This document shows, in pieces, positions 25,491 to 35,281 of a stretch of DNA of 64,000 nt. The first letter of the stretch is position 1; every line of letters starts with the position of its first letter. Below the pieces are notes generated by a model, which was not told where the DNA came from, did no database searches, and was given only the letters and a program-made list of their open reading frames with translations. The position numbers and the translations under genes were made by a program. The DNA comes from DAINPP01 sp963667315 (lineage in GTDB: Bacteria; Thermotogota; Thermotogae; MWEM01): positions 2,232,001 to 2,296,000 of the forward strand of contig OY763325.1 in NCBI GenBank assembly GCA_963667315.1, written 5' to 3'.

Positions 25491-27848
25491 ATGATCATAC
25501 TTGAAGAGTGGACTGATTATACAAAACAATATTTTGAAGATTACGCGGCAAAAACCCCAAAGCCTTCCAGTATTTTTAACGACATCAGAAAGATAGCCAA
25601 TGAATTAGATTTAAGAGAACTCGATGAATATCCGGGAGCCCGTAAAAAGATTTCTCTTTTTCTGAATCATTATCGGGATTTTGAAAAATTATCTTCCGAC
25701 AGCCGGAAAAAAAGACTAAGCAACGCATCGCTCATGCTGAAAAAACTTGAAGAGGAATATCTTTTCCCCACCCCACTACAAAAGAAATCGGATGATCAAA
25801 TACTCAACAAACCCCTCAAAAATATCAAAGGCGTCGGTCCGAAAAGGGCAGATAAATTCAAAGCACTCGGACTTGAAACGGTTAAAGATCTGCTTTTTTA
25901 TTTTCCCCGAGGTTACGATGACAGAAGAAGAGTTCTCCCCATCTCAAAAATCATCCCGGCTGACCGTGTTACTGTCATTGGAAAAATACATAGTATCAGC
26001 GCAACAAAAACCAGAAGTCGAATGAATATTCTCACTATACAACTCGTGGACGATACGGGAGTCCTCACTTTGAAATGGTTTAATCAGCCTTATCTGAACA
26101 GACTCTTTAAAGAAGGACAAACGCTTTCTGCAACCGGAAAAGTTAAAAGTACCGGACTCGTCACACGAGAAATGATGGTCAATGAATTTGAGCTCATCAA
26201 TGCAGATAACAGTTCCCGGAAGATTTATCCCGTATACCCATTGACAGCGGGCCTCTATAACGGTCAGATCAGAGCGGTCATCGACCGCTGTTCAGCCTAT
26301 GCCGCATCTTTAAGAGATGCCCTGCCACAGAACCTGATAGAGAAAAAAGATTTATTGGGCCTTCAGGATGCCGTTTATGGTCTGCACAACCCAAAGAGCA
26401 ATCTGCATATCGAAAGATGCGGCGAACGGATCAAATTTGATGAATTATTCTACTTTGAACTGGCAACCTATTTTGCCAAGATGATAAAAGAAAGGCGATT
26501 GACCAAGAAATCAAAACCGGTCAAATCCGAACTTTCACAAAAACTCATCAAACGATTGCCCTTTGAATTGACAAATGCTCAGAAAAAAGTCTTTGAACGC
26601 ATTAAAGCGGGATTAAAAAAAGAAACACTCATGAACCTTCTGATACAGGGGGATGTGGGTTCCGGTAAAACGATTGTCGCCCTGCTGGGTATCCTCGAAA
26701 CCATAGATGCCGGTTATCAGGGATGTATTATGGCGCCAACCTCCATACTCGCCACACAGCATTATCAGGGTATGGTTCGTCTTCTCGGCGGAATGGGACT
26801 GACCGTAGATCTGCTGCTGAGCAAGACCCCCGCCAAAGAAAAACGTGAGATCAAGGAACGTATCGCTTCGGGAGAAAGTGACATCATCATCGGGACACAT
26901 GCCATCATTCAAAAGGATATCGCGTTCAAAAAACTCGGACTTGCCATAATAGATGAGCAGCATCGTTTTGGTGTCAGACAGCGTGAAACCCTTATCAAGA
27001 AAGGGGAGGAAGTCGATACAATCGTCATGACCGCCACACCGATTCCGAGAACACTGTCTTTGTCTGTTTTCGGGGATCTGGATATCGCATCGATAGATGA
27101 GATGCCACCGGGAAGAAAACCGGTTCGAACGATGCTGATCCCTGAAAATCGTAAAGGGGAGCTCTATGATTTCCTCGAAAAGGAAATAACAAATGACGGG
27201 CAGATCTATATCGTTTATCCCCTCGTCGAAGAGTCGGAAGCTCTGGATCTAAAAGACGCCACGAGCATGTATGAAGTCCTTCAGGAGACACGATTCAGGG
27301 ACTTCAATGTCGGACTGCTCCACGGAAAGATGAAAGCCGAGGAAAAAGATGATATCATGCAGGATTTTATCGATAAAAAATACGATATTCTCGTTTCAAC
27401 AACGGTGATTGAAGTCGGAATCGACGTTCCTTCGGCAACCGTCATGGTCATCGAACATCCGGAAAGATTCGGATTGGCACAATTACACCAGCTCAGGGGA
27501 CGTGTCGGTAGAAACAAAAAGAAAGGGTATTGTTTCCTCGTGACGGCGGATAAATCAAAAAGTAATTATGAACGGCTTGATTATTTTGCCTCACACAACA
27601 GCGGTTTTGACCTCTCTGAGTATGATCTTGAAAAAAGAGGGCCCGGAGAGGTGATGGGTGTCCGTCAGCATGGGATGCCATCCTTTAAACTGGCGAATAT
27701 CGTTCAGGACAGAGAAATCCTCTTCGACGCGAGAAAGGAAGCGGTTAAAATACTGAAAGAATCCCCTGATCTTGAAGATTACAAAGAACTGAAGGCCTAT
27801 ATAGAAGTAGCCTATAAAGACAGGATGAATTTAATAGATATCGGATAA
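25491..27848 (+). CDS. recG: ATP-dependent DNA helicase RecG
   Basis: A 785-residue branch-migration helicase acting on stalled forks and recombination intermediates. An unusual N-terminal extension of about 110 residues precedes the wedge/OB domain (LKNIKGVGPKRADKFKALG). Motifs: I GDVGSGKT, II DEQH, III TATPIPRT, then VIEVGIDVPSAT and VI QLRGRVGR. The ATG at 25491 is 11 bases after AGAGG. It runs in the same direction as the next two hydrolase genes. Confidence 0.96.
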   Translation: MIILEEWTDYTKQYFEDYAAKTPKPSSIFNDIRKIANELDLRELDEYPGARKKISLFLNHYRDFEKLSSDSRKKRLSNASLMLKKLEEEYLFPTPLQKKSDDQILNKPLKNIKGVGPKRADKFKALGLETVKDLLFYFPRGYDDRRRVLPISKIIPADRVTVIGKIHSISATKTRSRMNILTIQLVDDTGVLTLKWFNQPYLNRLFKEGQTLSATGKVKSTGLVTREMMVNEFELINADNSSRKIYPVYPLTAGLYNGQIRAVIDRCSAYAASLRDALPQNLIEKKDLLGLQDAVYGLHNPKSNLHIERCGERIKFDELFYFELATYFAKMIKERRLTKKSKPVKSELSQKLIKRLPFELTNAQKKVFERIKAGLKKETLMNLLIQGDVGSGKTIVALLGILETIDAGYQGCIMAPTSILATQHYQGMVRLLGGMGLTVDLLLSKTPAKEKREIKERIASGESDIIIGTHAIIQKDIAFKKLGLAIIDEQHRFGVRQRETLIKKGEEVDTIVMTATPIPRTLSLSVFGDLDIASIDEMPPGRKPVRTMLIPENRKGELYDFLEKEITNDGQIYIVYPLVEESEALDLKDATSMYEVLQETRFRDFNVGLLHGKMKAEEKDDIMQDFIDKKYDILVSTTVIEVGIDVPSATVMVIEHPERFGLAQLHQLRGRVGRNKKKGYCFLVTADKSKSNYERLDYFASHNSGFDLSEYDLEKRGPGEVMGVRQHGMPSFKLANIVQDREILFDARKEAVKILKESPDLEDYKELKAYIEVAYKDRMNLIDIG

Positions 27849-27905
27849 TGAACCAAATTGACATATTGTGTTTTCAACGATGAACAGATATAAAAGGAGG
27901 ACAAG

Positions 27906-29000
27906 ATGAAAGCCATTGAATTGAGACATAAGCTGCACATGAACCCCGAAACAGCTTTGAAAGAATATGAAACAACGACTTTACTTGAAGAGGAGATTAA
28001 AAAATTCCCGGGTATTCTCATACACAGACCGTTTGAAACGGGATTGATCGCAGAGTATAAAGTGAATGACGGAAAATATCTCCTGTTCAGGGGAGATATC
28101 GACGCCCTGAACATGACTGAAAAGACCGACTGGGAATTTGCCTCACGGAATGGCAATATGCATGCCTGTGGTCACGATGTCCACACATCAACCCTGTTTG
28201 GTTTTCTTGAAGAGGTCGTCGAATGCAAACCGGATCAAAACATACTCTTCTTCTTTCAGCCTGCCGAAGAAGGAGCCGGAGGGGCGGAACTGACAATTCA
28301 AACCGGTATCTTCGATCAATTTGATATCGAACATGCCTTTGCCCTTCATGTGACGGACGAATATGCGTTTGGAACCCTCGCCTTCAACGATGATGTCCTG
28401 TTTGCATCAGCGATGGAACTGACTGTCCTGTTCAATGGAAAACCGACGCATGTGGCAACACCTGAGAAGGGAAAGAATGCCTTAAATGCGATGAGAACAT
28501 TTCTCGATATGGCAGAAAAAGTGCCGCATTCCGTCAACGACCCCCTCCTGTTGTGCGTTGGAAAGGTTTCAGCAGGAGAAGTCAGGAATATCATCCCTGA
28601 GACGGCACGGATTGAAGGCAGTATCCGTTCCCTTGACATGGAGAACAGCAGACGATATTTCAAGCAGCTCAAACAGATCGGTCAATCAATTGAAGCATCG
28701 ACGGGTGTATCGGTCGAAGTCAGAATGGAAGCTTTTTACCCGGAAGTCAAAAATGACCATGCACTCTTTGAAAAGATGATTACCCCATTATCCGAACGCT
28801 TCAACACAGAAATCATCCCGTATAAGATGACAGGTGAGGATTTCGGTTTCTTCACAAAGCTATATCCCTCGATGATGCTGTGGCTTGGAACGGCACAGGG
28901 GGAAAAACATGGTTTACACAGTCCGTATTTCCTCCCTTCCGATGAAGCGATTCCGTTGGGGATCGACGTCTTTACCGAAATACTGAAGCAGTTTATTTAA
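27906..29000 (+). CDS. M20D-family amidohydrolase (hippurate/N-acyl-amino acid hydrolase-like)
   Basis: A 364-residue cytoplasmic metallopeptidase-like enzyme. Metal-site motifs: RGDIDAL, MHACGHDVHTS, QPAEEGAGG with the Glu pair, LHV, and MTGEDFGFF near the end. It belongs to the group with hippurate hydrolase, IAA-amino acid hydrolase and N-acetyldiaminopimelate deacetylase. The slightly short length resembles the last, but no lysine-pathway gene is nearby, so the substrate is open. GGAGG precedes the ATG. ssnA follows after 16 bases. Confidence 0.85.
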   Translation: MKAIELRHKLHMNPETALKEYETTTLLEEEIKKFPGILIHRPFETGLIAEYKVNDGKYLLFRGDIDALNMTEKTDWEFASRNGNMHACGHDVHTSTLFGFLEEVVECKPDQNILFFFQPAEEGAGGAELTIQTGIFDQFDIEHAFALHVTDEYAFGTLAFNDDVLFASAMELTVLFNGKPTHVATPEKGKNALNAMRTFLDMAEKVPHSVNDPLLLCVGKVSAGEVRNIIPETARIEGSIRSLDMENSRRYFKQLKQIGQSIEASTGVSVEVRMEAFYPEVKNDHALFEKMITPLSERFNTEIIPYKMTGEDFGFFTKLYPSMMLWLGTAQGEKHGLHSPYFLPSDEAIPLGIDVFTEILKQFI

Positions 29001-29016
29001 AAAAGGCAGGTGAGGC

Positions 29017-30351
29017 ATGATGAACGATCAGAAACTCTTTTTTAAAAATTTTCTTATCTTCTCGGCAAAAAAAAGTGACGCTCTCTTTCCGGGAAGCCTT
29101 CTGACAGAAAATGGGAAAATCACTGAAATCTATCCGGCAGAAGAGGACGTTACGATACCTGATGGCTGTCATATCGTCGAGGGAAACGGACGTTTACTCA
29201 TGCCGGGTCTTATCAATTCTCATTCACATATCTATTCGGCATTTGCAAGAGGGGTGGCAATCAATCCGTTTTCACCGACTTCCTTCAGGCAATTGCTCGA
29301 ACAACTCTGGTGGCGTCTTGACAAGGCATTAAACCTGGAAGATATCTATTACAGCGGAATACTGTCCGGTATGGATATGCTCAGGAACGGTGTGACAACC
29401 TTTATCGATCATCATGCCAGTCCCAACGCTGTTTCCGGAAGTCTTGGCAAACTTGTGGATGCCTGTGTCAATACCCTTGGCTTGAGAGGTATCTTCTGTT
29501 ATGAAACCTCGGACAGAGATGGCCACCAAATCGCCCGAAAGGGTATTGAAGAAAATCTCGCTGCACAGAAATTTAACGAGCAGCTTCCCGGAAAAGCGGC
29601 TGCCCTGTTGGGTTTACACGCCTCTTTTACGCTTGAAGAAAGAACCCTCGAAAGCTGTGCCGGGTATGCACTTCCCATTCATATTCACGTTGCCGAAGGA
29701 GCTGAAGATGCCAAACTTCACAGGCAGAACTTTGGAATGACTGCTATTTCAAGACTGGATAAATTCGGTTTATTGCAAGAAGATTCTTTACTGGCACATT
29801 GCCTGCTCGTTGAAGACGAGGACCTGAAAACGATAAAGAAAAGAAATTGCCGCGTCGTTTTCAACCCGCAATCCAATATGAATAACGGTGCCGGATTACC
29901 CGATTATGCAAGATTCAACGACCAGGGGATTCAAGTCAATCTCGGAAATGACGGATACGGATTTGACCTGACGCGGGATATGCGAACGCTTTTACTCTCT
30001 CAGCATCTGCTCCATAAAGAGCCCTGTGCTTTTGGTACGGGGGATCTTTTCGATGTCGTGTTCAGAAACAACGGTGAATACGCTTCCAATATCCTGAAGA
30101 GCAAGATCGGAAAAATAGAAAAGGGGTATCGTGCCGATCTCGTCATCTACAATTACACCCCCCCAACGCCGCTGACCCCATCGAATTTTATGGATCATTA
30201 TTATTTTGCCATCATCGAAAACTGTAAACCCGAAGCCGTCTATATCGACGGGGTTCCGATTTTAGAAGATGGGATTCTACAGTCCGTTGAAGAGAAAAAA
30301 CTAACAGAAGCGTGTACCGCACAATGTGCTGATTTTTGGAAAAGATTCTGA
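29017..30351 (+). CDS. SsnA-like amidohydrolase
   Basis: A 444-residue amidohydrolase superfamily protein with the metal motif HSHIYSAFARG, later His residues in HIHVAEG and LLAHCLL, and NDGYGFD. Overall it matches the SsnA group of putative aminohydrolases, found in purine or selenium-linked molybdenum hydroxylase loci in other bacteria. No such locus is visible here. Together with the M20 hydrolase it may form a small catabolic pair. Exact substrate unknown. Confidence 0.8.
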   Translation: MMNDQKLFFKNFLIFSAKKSDALFPGSLLTENGKITEIYPAEEDVTIPDGCHIVEGNGRLLMPGLINSHSHIYSAFARGVAINPFSPTSFRQLLEQLWWRLDKALNLEDIYYSGILSGMDMLRNGVTTFIDHHASPNAVSGSLGKLVDACVNTLGLRGIFCYETSDRDGHQIARKGIEENLAAQKFNEQLPGKAAALLGLHASFTLEERTLESCAGYALPIHIHVAEGAEDAKLHRQNFGMTAISRLDKFGLLQEDSLLAHCLLVEDEDLKTIKKRNCRVVFNPQSNMNNGAGLPDYARFNDQGIQVNLGNDGYGFDLTRDMRTLLLSQHLLHKEPCAFGTGDLFDVVFRNNGEYASNILKSKIGKIEKGYRADLVIYNYTPPTPLTPSNFMDHYYFAIIENCKPEAVYIDGVPILEDGILQSVEEKKLTEACTAQCADFWKRF

Positions 30352-30368
30352 AGTTCGGAAAAATTTAG

Positions 30369-30411
30369 ACACATGAAAGAAAAGGCGAACATCATCTTTG
30401 CTTTCATGTGT
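30369..30411 (+). terminator. Hairpin after ssnA, possible terminator
   Basis: Inverted repeat ACACATGAAAG / CTTTCATGTGT, extendable inward with one mismatch, followed only by a short T run. It sits 17 bases after the ssnA stop. Confidence 0.4.
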
Positions 30412-30447
30412 TTATCCATGTCTTCAATTGCATTACATCCTTACCGG

Positions 30448-30474
30448 CTTTCTGTATTCCCTGAATACAGAAAG
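30448..30474. repeat. Perfect 12-base palindrome
   Basis: CTTTCTGTATTC and its exact complement separated by CCT. There is no T run after it on either strand. It lies about 30 bases upstream of the promoter of the diguanylate cyclase gene, so an operator or RNA hairpin is possible. Confidence 0.6.
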
Positions 30475-30504
30475 GCTCATCAATTGGCGAATAAAACATT
30501 TATT

Positions 30505-30513
30505 TGATATAAT
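30505..30513 (+). promoter_or_regulatory. Extended -10 promoter for the diguanylate cyclase operon
   Basis: TG-A-TATAAT with a fair -35 (TTGGCG at 30484-30489, 18 bases spacing), 58 bases before the start at 30572. Confidence 0.6.
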
Positions 30514-30571
30514 TATCTGTCAAAACGTTTGGATTGCATAGTTATTATAATCGTCCCATGTGGAGCATATC

Positions 30572-32131
30572 TTGAAAAAAAATCATTTTATTTTAATTTC
30601 TGTCGTTCTCGCCATATTGCTGTTCTTTAGCTTAAAATTTACAATAGAAGAGTTGAACAAACCCGAAGGCTTTTTGCTGAATGAACGTTGGACCGTTTCT
30701 CATGACAATGCGGTTCATGAAATTCTTTTACCGTCATTCACATCGATTGCAGATGAAGGGGTCTATACGTATTCAACGGAATTTCCCGGTATGGATGTCG
30801 ACACACTTATCATCCCGAGTTTTTCCGCTTACGGCTATGAGATTCAAATCAACGGTTTAATGATCGCGAGACTCAATGAAGTTGAAACCAAAACATCCAA
30901 TATCTGGAATCAGATCCAGATGTTTACCTTTGATCCAGATATCCTTGGCGAAACAAATACCCTGATGATAAAAATATTCGGCATATTTGATCACGGTATC
31001 AATCAGATACCTTATCTGACAAAACAAAAAACAATCCTTCCAAAGATCACTATCGCCGGCTTCTTCCAGAACAGTTTTTATTTCATATCATTTGGTATCT
31101 GTATCTCTTTCGGATTGATCCTGCTGATGCTGGGCTATACCATACCGGATAACAAGGATTCCCATTATTCGTTTGGTATTGCCGTTTTTTTCGCCTGTAT
31201 CTATCTCCTTGATTTCCCTGCCAGAAACTTTTCAGGGAATATGTTTTTCTTTCTCATTCAGAGAAAATTCATCTACGCCAGTACATATCTTGCCGTATTT
31301 TTTCTCATGAGAGGGATGGAGTTTTTCATTTTTAAAAGAGCATCCCTCTCAAAATATATAAAGTATATCGTTTTCAGTCTGGTCAGTGTTTTATGTTTTC
31401 TTCCCGATTTTAAAACACTTAAGATAGTCAATTCATTCGGTTTGTTCATGCTTTTGTTCATGATCATCATCATCTACCTTTACGTTCTGATCAAAAAACA
31501 AAGGATTTTTATGTTTTCAACCACATTTCTTATTTTATGCACCATACACGACACGATCAATGCCCTAACGGCATCAAGTGCGATTTTCCTGATCAGTTAC
31601 GGCATCATCATTCTGATTATTGCATTGGAAATCATCATCATAAGCTTCTTTAAAAAGACTTACGGAAATATGATCACGGCACATAACAAAGCCTTAAAAG
31701 ACCCTCTGACAGGGGCGTTCAACAGAAACATTCTGGATGCCATTGAGCCGGATCCCGAAGATGTGCTGATCATGATTGATTTTGACCGGTTTAAAGAGAT
31801 CAACGACAAATTCGGACATGATGAAGGCGATGAGGTTTTGAAACTGTTTGTCAGGGAATCGCTTTTACAGCTGAGAGAAACGGATCTGATCATCCGACTC
31901 GGAGGCGATGAATTTGTTATATTGATGAAAGGGTGTTCCAATACAATCGCTGAAAGTAGAATTCAAAATATCGAAAAGGTTCTATCAAAAGAAATCAGAA
32001 AATATCCTTTCAGTTTTTCCTTTGGAATTTGTGATCTGGGATGCGGCATTGAAGAAGCTTTCAAAAAGGCAGATGTTATGCTTTACATCATGAAGAACAC
32101 ATCACATCAAAAGGAGGCAACAAATGATTAG
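30572..32131 (+). CDS. Membrane-bound diguanylate cyclase (7TMR-type sensor, GGDEF)
   Basis: 519 residues. One N-terminal helix, an extracytoplasmic beta-rich region (about 25-165), then about seven membrane helices, and a C-terminal GGDEF domain from about residue 360. The active-site GGDEF is intact (about residue 444), and RETD lies five residues before it, the RxxD inhibitory site that binds c-di-GMP. This should be an active, product-inhibited cyclase responding to an extracytoplasmic signal. The start is TTG at 30572, six bases after TGGAG; a GTG at 30560 is the alternative. Its end overlaps the next gene by 8 bases. Confidence 0.9.
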   Translation: MKKNHFILISVVLAILLFFSLKFTIEELNKPEGFLLNERWTVSHDNAVHEILLPSFTSIADEGVYTYSTEFPGMDVDTLIIPSFSAYGYEIQINGLMIARLNEVETKTSNIWNQIQMFTFDPDILGETNTLMIKIFGIFDHGINQIPYLTKQKTILPKITIAGFFQNSFYFISFGICISFGLILLMLGYTIPDNKDSHYSFGIAVFFACIYLLDFPARNFSGNMFFFLIQRKFIYASTYLAVFFLMRGMEFFIFKRASLSKYIKYIVFSLVSVLCFLPDFKTLKIVNSFGLFMLLFMIIIIYLYVLIKKQRIFMFSTTFLILCTIHDTINALTASSAIFLISYGIIILIIALEIIIISFFKKTYGNMITAHNKALKDPLTGAFNRNILDAIEPDPEDVLIMIDFDRFKEINDKFGHDEGDEVLKLFVRESLLQLRETDLIIRLGGDEFVILMKGCSNTIAESRIQNIEKVLSKEIRKYPFSFSFGICDLGCGIEEAFKKADVMLYIMKNTSHQKEATND

Positions 32132-32846
32132 AAATCGCCAAAAAACAATTTACGCCGTTTCATCCATATTAACGCTCTTCTTTCTCGCCGTGATCTTAAC
32201 TTCAATTATTTTACCGGAATCAATGGGGGATATGGCACCACCGATCCTTTTCCTTTCCATCTTTCTCGGGATAACCTGTCTCGTCGTTGCCCTCATGTTT
32301 CGAAAACGCAGTAAATTGATTGAACAGGCAATTGAAAAAGGGGATTTCATAGCGAGATGGCAATTCTCGCCATCCGAATGGAACCAATATATCGAATACG
32401 AATACGCGGAGAGAAAAGCCCAAAGAAAGGCCGCCTTTATCTTTTTAAGTATCATCATTATCATCATCTTCACAATTTTCATCTTCGTCATCGATGAGGC
32501 AAAACTCGCCATGTTCCTCACGATGGTGGGACTCGAGGGTTTCCTGGCATTATTCGCATTTATCATCCCGTTTCTGCTGAAAAAAGGCAGTAAACCGGAG
32601 GAAGCTGAAATTCTCATAATGAAGGAAAGTGTTCTGCTTAACCGTCAATTTCATTCATGGCATGCCTTCTCATCAGCATTACTAAGTGCCCGGATCAAGG
32701 AAAAACCGTTCAGACATCTTGAGCTGGTTTACTCTTACGTCACACGATTTGGAAAACAATCCTACAAACTCTTTGTTCCGGTACCTGAAACAGCAGATGC
32801 GGAGGAAGTCATCAAAATATTAAAAAAAGAAAATGAACTCAGATAA
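32124..32846 (+). CDS. Four-helix membrane protein of unknown function
   Basis: A 240-residue protein with two pairs of membrane helices (about 10-32, 38-58, 105-125 and 132-152) and soluble segments between (60-95) and after (160-240) them. GGAGG precedes the ATG at 32124. It overlaps the end of the diguanylate cyclase gene, so the two are expressed together and may be functionally linked. The C-terminal region might be PH-like (VPVPETADAEEVIKIL), but this is weak. No family recognised. Confidence 0.75.
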   Translation: MIRNRQKTIYAVSSILTLFFLAVILTSIILPESMGDMAPPILFLSIFLGITCLVVALMFRKRSKLIEQAIEKGDFIARWQFSPSEWNQYIEYEYAERKAQRKAAFIFLSIIIIIIFTIFIFVIDEAKLAMFLTMVGLEGFLALFAFIIPFLLKKGSKPEEAEILIMKESVLLNRQFHSWHAFSSALLSARIKEKPFRHLELVYSYVTRFGKQSYKLFVPVPETADAEEVIKILKKENELR

Positions 32847-32880
32847 AAAAATTCCGGTTTTTTCAACCGGGATTTTTTTA
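32845..32880. terminator. Bidirectional intrinsic terminator
   Basis: Stem CCGGTT / AACCGG with A and T runs on both sides, between convergent genes, so it can end transcription in both directions. Confidence 0.85.
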
Positions 32881-33990
32881 TCTTTCATAAACCAATTTTC
32901 CATTTTTATACGTCTTAACAACGTTATACCGTTCATCCAGCAAAACCATATCCGCTTGCTTACCAACTTCCAGGAACCCTGAAGTCAGACCGGAACTTTC
33001 CGCAGGCGTTGCGGTCAGACAGGGGATAACCCGTTCAAACGGAATCCCGCATCGGAGAACAACATTCTGCAACGCTTCATCCAGTTTGAGAACCGAACCG
33101 GCAAGCGTTCCGTCCGAAAGCCTTGCAGCATCTTCTGAGACGACGACATCCAATCCGCCAAGATCGTACTGACCGGGCTGAAGACCTGTTGCCTCCATCG
33201 CATCGGAGATAAAGATGATCCTGTTACTGTCTTTCATCTTGAAAACAAGCCTTATCGCTTCCTTTGACAGATGAATCAAATCACAAATCAACTCAACATG
33301 TGCATCTGAAAGCAACCCGGCTCCAACCGCGTTAACATCCCGGTGATGAATCCCGTTCATGGCATTGAACAGATGTGTAAAACGCGAGGCGCCTGCTTCA
33401 AGGCCTTTCATGGAAGTCTCGTAATCCGCACAGGTATGTCCGATTGAAATCGTGATACCCGCATCCTTTAATCGGGCAATCTGATCTTCCCTCACAACTT
33501 CCGGTGCCAGCGTAATCACCTTGACAATATCGGCATTGCGACAGATATAGTCAATTTCATCATCGGACGGCGATTTAATGTAATCGGGATTCTGAGCACC
33601 TTTCTTCTTAAGGTTGACAAAAGGCCCTTCAAGATGAACCCCGTCAATTGACGTATCCGGATATTCGAGACGATAATTCCTGACAACCTCTACCGTTTTT
33701 TTAATCCGCTCAAACGGCAATGACAGTGTTGTGGCAAGAACGCTCGTCACACCCCTTGAATAAAGAAATTGTTCCATCTTTTCTATCGCTTCAAAGGATG
33801 GATTTGAAAAATCATAGCCCACACAACCATGAATATGCGTATCGACAAACCCGGGTACGACAGTATATTTCGGATTTGAAACATCTTCCTTCCGATTGGA
33901 ATATATGGCATTAATCATTTCATCAAACTCTATGACTGCACTGCTTATTCTTGCATTTGGCGTAAAGACATCAACGTTTTCAATTTTCAT
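32878..33990 (-). CDS. nagA: N-acetylglucosamine-6-phosphate deacetylase
   Basis: A 370-residue enzyme that removes acetate from GlcNAc-6-P in amino-sugar use and cell-wall recycling. Motifs: FVDTHIHG, HLEGPF with the metal Glu, SIGHT, THLFNAMNGIHHR, and ISDAMEATG with the catalytic Asp. GGAGG precedes the ATG. No nagB follows. Its likely promoter lies inside the 3' end of the upstream gene. Confidence 0.95.
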   Translation of the reverse strand: MKIENVDVFTPNARISSAVIEFDEMINAIYSNRKEDVSNPKYTVVPGFVDTHIHGCVGYDFSNPSFEAIEKMEQFLYSRGVTSVLATTLSLPFERIKKTVEVVRNYRLEYPDTSIDGVHLEGPFVNLKKKGAQNPDYIKSPSDDEIDYICRNADIVKVITLAPEVVREDQIARLKDAGITISIGHTCADYETSMKGLEAGASRFTHLFNAMNGIHHRDVNAVGAGLLSDAHVELICDLIHLSKEAIRLVFKMKDSNRIIFISDAMEATGLQPGQYDLGGLDVVVSEDAARLSDGTLAGSVLKLDEALQNVVLRCGIPFERVIPCLTATPAESSGLTSGFLEVGKQADMVLLDERYNVVKTYKNGKLVYER

Positions 33991-34017
33991 AATGAAAACC
34001 TCCGTGTTTAATTGTAT

Positions 34018-35088
34018 TTACATTATATCATATTTCTTTTTCTTAGGATTTTTCAACGCAAATGGGGCCCCTATAAAGATGTTCATGTAGTAGGTCATAA
34101 TTCGCCACATAATAACAGCTCCCGCAAGTGTTGACGGAGAGAAGAAATTTTTAAAAAAGAGATAAAAGCCCCCTTCAGCCGCACCACTTGCACCCGGTAC
34201 AGGAACAAACGACGTGATCATAAACAGAATCCCCTGAAAGGCAAAGACTTCCGTAAAGGGAATTACCGGCGCTTCGAACATCCTGTATATGCAATATGAA
34301 ATACTGTAAAAGAAAAAGATCTGTACACTCGTCGCCAGGAACGCCAGGATCAGTTTAAACGGAGAAGCTGTCAGCAATTTCATCGCCGTATGAAACTCCT
34401 CAATCTTCTCAAGCCATGTTTCTTCAGCCGCTTTCATTTTTTTACCAAATTTAAAACGAGAGACCAGCCACAGGATAAAATCAAATATCTTTCTCGTTAA
34501 CTTCGGACTGAAAGAAAAGATCAATACAAAAAAAATGACGGCTGAATTGACGATAAATCCGATAACCGCAAGGCTTGAAAAAGATGGCAAGGTACTCATT
34601 TTCCTGAAGAAGAAAGAGATAAGAAATACACCAAGTACCGTTATGGATGACTGATAGATCAGAAAACGGGACATCGTTATCGCCGTTCCCTTTGAAGGAG
34701 AAATGCCATATTGATACAGTCTGTAGATCTGCATGGGCTGCCCGCCTGTCGCAAACGGCGTAACAGAATTGTAGAACTGCCCCATCATATTCACATCAAG
34801 TGCGTGAAAAAAAGACAATTTCACGCCGGAGATCCTTGCCGTTAAAAATATTGTTGCAGATTCAGACAACCAGAACATGACCAGACACACAGCCGCCATC
34901 GCAAGCCACTTCGGATCAAAATCTCTTAAAGCCTTTAAATTTGCCCTGAAATCCCCGATAAAAAGGAATACGATTACAATAATCAAGCCAATCAAAGTGG
35001 ATAAAATCAGCCATTTAAAGGATACTTTCCCTTTCCCGCTTTCCGGTATATTATTATCCGTTACATCACTTTTAATCTCATCACTCAA
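34018..35088 (-). CDS. UPF0104 / lysylphosphatidylglycerol synthase TM-like flippase-domain protein
   Basis: A 356-residue polytopic protein with about eight helices. The conserved TGGQPMQIYRLYQYGIS segment and FVPVPGASGAAEGGF near the end are typical of the UPF0104 (MprF flippase-domain-like) family, linked to lipid movement or membrane lipid modification. There is no synthase domain, so no lysyl-lipid formation is implied. Its own promoter-like element is at 35131. Confidence 0.85.
   Translation of the reverse strand: MSDEIKSDVTDNNIPESGKGKVSFKWLILSTLIGLIIVIVFLFIGDFRANLKALRDFDPKWLAMAAVCLVMFWLSESATIFLTARISGVKLSFFHALDVNMMGQFYNSVTPFATGGQPMQIYRLYQYGISPSKGTAITMSRFLIYQSSITVLGVFLISFFFRKMSTLPSFSSLAVIGFIVNSAVIFFVLIFSFSPKLTRKIFDFILWLVSRFKFGKKMKAAEETWLEKIEEFHTAMKLLTASPFKLILAFLATSVQIFFFYSISYCIYRMFEAPVIPFTEVFAFQGILFMITSFVPVPGASGAAEGGFYLFFKNFFSPSTLAGAVIMWRIMTYYMNIFIGAPFALKNPKKKKYDIM
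34022..34030 (-). promoter_or_regulatory. Extended -10 element for nagA within the upstream gene's 3' end
   Basis: TG-A-TATAAT on the minus strand, 32 bases before nagA. The same bases encode the final residues YDIM of the UPF0104 protein. Confidence 0.5.
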
Positions 35089-35130
35089 TTTTAATGCCTC
35101 CTCTACATCTTACAACTCTTAACGCGGTTT

Positions 35131-35139
35131 ATTATAACA
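35131..35139 (-). promoter_or_regulatory. Extended -10 promoter element for the UPF0104 gene
   Basis: TG-T-TATAAT on the minus strand, 43 bases before the ATG at 35088. Confidence 0.55.
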
Positions 35140-35240
35140 GAACAATCCGTAATTTGTTGTTCGCATATCCTACTCATAGACGTTAATATTTATTTTCTTT
35201 TTTATCGTCTTTTGTGTGAAAAGAGGCGAACCTACTTTTA

Positions 35241-35249
35241 TGGTATAAT
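35241..35249 (+). promoter_or_regulatory. Extended -10 promoter element for recJ
   Basis: TG-G-TATAAT, 33 bases before the ATG at 35282. No -35 at the right spacing. Confidence 0.6.
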
Positions 35250-35281
35250 TATTGAAAATAAATAAAAAGGAGTTAAGGAGG

